Origin: Medicago truncatula
Taxonomy: Eukaryota > Streptophyta > Magnoliopsida > Fabales > Fabaceae
NCBI RefSeq assembly: GCF_003473485.1
Contig: NC_053046.1
Coordinates: 32,565,332-32,629,331, forward strand
Length of the DNA stretch: 64,000 nt
Reading direction: 5' to 3'
In this document: positions 59,231 through 64,000 of the stretch, in pieces
How positions within the stretch are numbered: the first letter of the stretch is position 1
Layout of the letters: each line of letters starts with the position of its first letter
Notes under the pieces: generated by a model
Told to the model about the DNA's origin: nothing
The model's input: only the letters and a program-made list of their open reading frames with translations
Databases searched by the model: none
Program-made: the position numbers and the translations under genes

Positions 59231-60312
59231 ATGGTTGGTCTCTCTCCCACTCCATCTTTGAAATTGATCATTACACACTTTACACAACATGGCACATATT
59301 CTAATCCAAATTGGAGATGGATGATGTTGCCAAAGGTGTGGAGATTTGTTGGCTTTGCTTCATCTGTTGTTGGACTGCTTTGTTATGCTTTAAGCTCTTC
59401 CTTCAACTACCTCTTTGGAGAATGGAATTTGTTGAAAATATTTCTCTACAGTGCTTTCAGTTTCATCATCTGCTTGGTCATTTTAATTTATATGCAAAGA
59501 AATTGCAACATAATAGAAGTCTCCGATTTAAAGCTCATTCGGCATTTTTGGTATTGACACTCACTTCAGTCTATTCATTTTTCTTAGTTTGTCAAGGCAA
59601 ACTCAGTGCGGATTCGAAATCGATCTTCTTTATTTTTTCCTAGGAAGCCTAATTGTGCAACTCATGAAGATTAAATTGCAGTTATTCATTCTTGGAGCAG
59701 GTTTTAGCTATTTCCTTATAATTCTCTGTTTTTCCTTTTCTTCGCTAAATGCCGGAGAAAATAGTCAGTACAGCTCTGAACTCCAAGATGGGAATTCAGT
59801 GATTCTTTATGTGGATTCTCTGCAATCGCCCAGTGTTAATAATAATACTTCTAGTAATGCCACAAATAGCATCGACTCACCACAATTGGTTATCAATACT
59901 AATAATGGTAATATGATGGAACAACTCCGGACTTGTGTAAAGGCGCTTAAGCATGACAATTTAAATCTCATTCAAATTATTTCGGAGCATGTAAAAAAAT
60001 ATGTTGAAGAACACTCTCAATTGGTGGTGACCTATCCAAACCTAATCATGGATGCGTTGAAGCCGAAACCATGAATGACCTTGAAGAAATAGCAAAGGTC
60101 ATGATGATGGCTGGGTGTGAGAAGGATTTTTCCCAGATGTACAACAGTTGCCTAATGCATAGATTATTCGGCTTACTAAGCTCAATATTGAGGACGTTCA
60201 CAATATGTCATGGAAGGATCTCAAAGACGAGATTGAAAGATGGATTAGAACTTTCAATGTCGCTCTCAAGATGGATTAGAACTTTCAATGTCGCTCTCAA
60301 GATGGATTAGAA
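59231..60312 (+). pseudogene. EXO70J pseudogene, closest to the chimera's exon 1
   Basis: The ancestral ATG is at 59289; a one-base loss shortly after it shifts the frame. The upstream ATG at 59231 now reads through into the membrane module (MVGLSPTPSLKLI ... NWRWMMLPKVWRFVGFASS). Further defects: a shift near 59490, a deletion of the DKVMNGKPDAYSLISCAAFA codons near 59585, a shift near 60070 and a deletion before LMHRLFGL. Homology ends at 60312 in a 31-bp tandem repeat (units at 60238, 60269 and 60300). Linker sequence (DSLQSPSVNNN) matches the gene at 44447. Confidence 0.88.
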
Positions 60313-63300
60313 CATTAACATTTGATTGGTATTGTAAAACGACTTATAATTTAAAACAATTTATTTCCCATAACAACTTGTAATTTAGGATGGAAGGACT
60401 CACAACAAAAAGAAAGTGGAAACTTTATTACCCGTAACATATACAATCACATTTATTGTTTTTCTAGATGATATACATGCACATCCAATCATATGATAAG
60501 CCGATTTAAGTCATATTGAACAAAATAGCCACACACAATATTTTATCAATAAAAAGAAAGCCATAGAATTCACACAAGATCAACAATGACACATGCATAA
60601 ATTTTCACTATTTTTCTCTCTGCTGAATTTTACTCTTGACGTCTTTATAACAACTCCAGGGAGAAACTCATCAAAATAATTTCATCTAACTGACAATATC
60701 ATTGCCTTGGATTTTGTTTCAATTCTTAGAATGATTTCTTCGAAAGACACACCTTAGATTTGTCTTCCATAACCTTTCGAATGCTTTGTGTAGATTGTCT
60801 TTTTAAGGGGTCCATGTAAGAATGCGGCATATGCATTCACATCAATTTGTTCCAACTCAATATCGTATTGATTAACGATAGTCGTGAGTATCTTTATGGA
60901 ACAATGTTTTTCCACCGGTGAAAAGATCTCATTTTAGTTGATCCCCTCAACTTGAGTGAAACCTGTTTTCCATAAAACCTTGCTTTATACCTTGGACCTT
61001 TAACTCCTAGAATGCCTGCCTTTTTTTTGAAGTTCCAATTGCATCCAACTACCCTTTGTTTTCTAGGCAGTCTCACAAGTTTCTAAGTATGGTTCTTCCC
61101 TAGTGAATACATTTCCTCATTCAATGCCTTCAATCATTCCTTGCTTTCTTTGCTCTCAAATGCTTCCTTGAATGTTTTTGGTTTCAAGTCTTGCAATTCT
61201 TCAGCCACATTTAGACCATAACAGACCGAGTGAGCACAACCATCTCTTCTAGGTGCCACAACGGGCCCTCCTTTCCCTCTCCTCGCCAACTGATAATCAT
61301 GATCCAACACCGATTGACTTTCATTTAGACATGATGCCAAAGTCTGATCCTCATCCTCTTACTCCTCATATTTCTCTTCTTCAGAAGGAAGCTCAACCAT
61401 ATAGTCTCCAGGTATTTTCACTTCGTCCTTATGTGGGTCCTATCAAAATGAAAAACATCCCTACTTATAATGACTCCCGATCCTCCACCAGATTCCCACT
61501 TCAACATCTTGTAACCATGTAGACCCTCTAGATAACCCAGTAAGACACATTTCACAGCTCTAAATTCAAGCTTGTCTATATTGATATGTATATATGCCAA
61601 TTCCATGAAACCTTCAAAGTTAACTAGTCATCTGGTTTGACCTCCATCGATGTCTTGAAGTTTATTCATGTTGATGGACATAAGTTGATCAAATATGTCG
61701 TTATCATCACAACTTTGCCCCATAACTCGTACGTAACCGAGTTCCTAGAATCATGCACCTCACCTAAGTTGAGCTTAGCTATTTTATTGCGGCGTTCTTG
61801 GTACGGTTTATGCCTCTTGATACCTTTTAACATGCAAATCTCATTCAACTTCTCCAAAGAAAATAAAAATTCAAGGACATTGTAAATGCTTAAAGTTTTC
61901 AATTTCGTTCCCATTTGATTTTCTACAAGGTTGTACCATTTTGTAAACTTTTCAAAGGTGCCACTTTTATTTTTCAAAAGAAAGACCCGTACCTTGATAA
62001 AAAGAAAATAGGAACCTCCCATATGAGTAAGTGTCTTAGAAGGACCCCCAAAATCCAAATGCACATACTCAAAGGACCTACTAGAATGATGCATGCCAGA
62101 TCCAAACTTAACCTTATGTTGTTTTCCTTGTATGCAATCATCATAAAATTCTAGCTTTTCCAATTTATATTTTCCTAGGAAATCTTGTTTAGCTAGTTCT
62201 ACTAAATCACTTTCACTAGCATTCCCTAACCTTAAATGCCAAAACCTATATTTATCATGAGAAGCTTCACTAGCTATGGATGCATGACCAGTACGTTGCA
62301 ATGAAACCCTCTAAAATGTATAAACTACACATCTTATACTCTTTAACAGTAACCAATACACCATGCAAAAAATTTAACATGCCATGCGCAAGTGCAATAA
62401 CCTTGACACTTCAAGTAGGGGTGGGAATGAGCTGGGCCGAGTCGGGCTTTGCTTAAATAGGCTAGGCCTTGTTGAAAAAACTAAGGCCTAAGCTTTGGCC
62501 TTTTACCTGTCAAAGACTTTATTTTAAGCTTGGTCTGACCTTTTTAAAAGTCTAGCCTGACCTATTAGCCTGTCTAAAAGCTTAGTTTATGTTACAAATT
62601 TCGAACAGAGTATGTTCATCAATTTTTTTTTTCCTTTCAATTTGTGCAACGTACTTAATATAGATATAAACATTAATTAGATACATATTAAACTAATGAA
62701 ACACAATTATAAAATTTATAGATGGATAGAAACTCAAAAATAATAATGTCTGATAACAGCAAGGATTTCAATCTTAATCTAATAACCATACTGGACCTTA
62801 GGCATATCAGTAGCAAGCATTAACAGTTCACACAAATATATAATATCAGTAGCAAACATATCAGGAATATACCTAGGAAAAAGATTCCACCTTCATTTAG
62901 CTCGAAAGCCTCATAATACTCCTTTCTTGGTCACATGTGATAAGAGGAATTCGAGTCCAAGACCCAACTATTTTCCATTTTTGAACTTGTGACCCTTAAG
63001 GCGCACACACCCTCATAACCTTCTTCAACCTATCAGGCTTATGACAAATAAAACATTTTGTATTTAAATTTATCACACCCCTTGGACCGCTACTGATAAC
63101 TAAACTTCTTATTTCCTTTTCCTCTATGCTCACTCCTTCCCCTTAAAGTATCAATGCTTTCACAACTTTGCTCAACATTTTTCAAATCCTTAAACTTGGT
63201 TAACTCCATGAACGCAAAGTTGCTTGGACTTCCTCCAAAGTAGTGGTTCCTTCTATCCATAAAGGATGGTATCCTTAAAATTCTCAAAACACTTTGGTGA

Positions 63301-64000
63301 ACATTATAAAAATGAGTGATACAAAGAGCTTACAAGAAATTAGATCCCGATCTCACTAAGAAAAAATCCTTATTTATATCCATTTTCAAGTCACTCAAAC
63401 CCACAATAAATCCTAAGAGAAAAAAAAAAAAAAAAGCTTTCTGATCATTCCTCTGTTAAGATCTCACTATCCAAAGTGTTTGTGAAGTGTTTCCCAACCT
63501 AAAAACCTCACCCAAAGACACTAAACCACAAAGTTCCCACATTTCCTTTTTACACGATTCTCTCTCTTTAAGGTTACCCTAAAAATATGAAGAATATGAT
63601 GGCTTTTATAATACCTAGACCTAAGAAAAATTGTGTCACGATTTAGAGTTTGTACACCTGTACAATACTAAACCTGATCCAAAATTGTGGCATGATTTTA
63701 CCCATTCATTTCATGAATCTTCGCAAACCAAAACCTCGAAATTATTCCACCAAAATATGCCACGATGACACCAATCGTGCCACGTTTTTCTACAAACCTT
63801 CATCACCAAATTTTGAATTAATTTAGAGTAATCTAACTATAACTATCATTATTCAAAACTATATCTGTGTATTGCGACCTCTAACTATGATGACAAACTA
63901 AATTTACCTTTCTGTATCTTGATTGAACTTGCGACAAGTAGAATACAAGAGCTAATCATATGATGAAGCTTAAGCTCTTAGGGTTTATGTATTAGTTCTC
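60313..64000 (-). mobile_element. Second copy of the truncated copia block (27.2-32.4 kb), open at the right edge
   Basis: Nearly collinear with 28060-32370: the same truncated RT, linker (61340-61134), integrase (62301-61666, with RFWHLRLGNASESDL), gag relic (63287-63090) and LTR part. Differences: no solo LTR, almost no TA microsatellite (near 62838), and a deletion corresponding to 31089-31691 that removes the LTR/leader junction. Because both copies stop at the same point in RT, they come from duplication of an already truncated element. The match continues to the end of the window. Confidence 0.85.

Overview
The window is plant nuclear DNA: AT-rich, with GT-AG introns, many nested transposons, SINEs and MITEs. 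Two features place it in an inverted-repeat-clade legume, most likely Medicago. The first is a pair of two-exon NCR (nodule-specific cysteine-rich) peptide genes. The second is a cluster of EXO70J genes, exocyst EXO70 subunits fused to an N-terminal multi-pass membrane module, a form known from legumes only. All identifications come from reading the sequence; no database search was run.

Layout. 1-4.7 kb: an intact, intronless EXO70B1-type gene. 4.7-16 kb: an intact divergent EXO70J gene on the minus strand, then three broken EXO70J copies and an inverted C-terminal fragment. 17-35 kb: a LINE, NCR gene 1, a 3.8 kb Helitron carrying RPA1-like sequence (itself inside a MITE), an Au-type SINE, a 790 bp solo LTR, a truncated Ty1/copia element and NCR gene 2. 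36-40 kb: a 3.0 kb CACTA element that seems to have captured a nucleotide-sugar-transporter exon, plus Mutator-like MITEs. 40-52 kb: a truncated EXO70J copy, then the most unusual locus, a predicted four-exon gene (44447-52074). It joins the EXO70J membrane module and most of an EXO70 domain to a group III WRKY domain and then to a second EXO70 C-terminal half. 53-64 kb: copia and gypsy remnants, two more damaged EXO70J copies, and a second copy of the truncated copia block from 27-32 kb.

How the parts relate. EXO70B1 is probably close to the donor of the EXO70J C-terminal domain: protein similarity is high, and one EXO70J copy even carries an EXO70B1-like 3' end and 3' UTR. Eight copies of the membrane module are present, several with little else left. 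Four copies keep an upstream ATG 58 nt before the main ATG, and a fifth keeps one 65 nt before. The WRKY-EXO70 chimera has matching splice phases at all three introns and a total length divisible by three. Its WRKY heptad is degenerate (WTKYGMK) but its C-X7-C-X23-H-X-C zinc ligands are intact. In soybean, separate legume-specific membrane-anchored WRKY-related (GmWRP1) and Exo70J proteins localise to the Golgi. A single gene with both domains would link these two families. The NCR pair points to symbiotic nodule expression; a functional link between it and the EXO70J genes is only inference.
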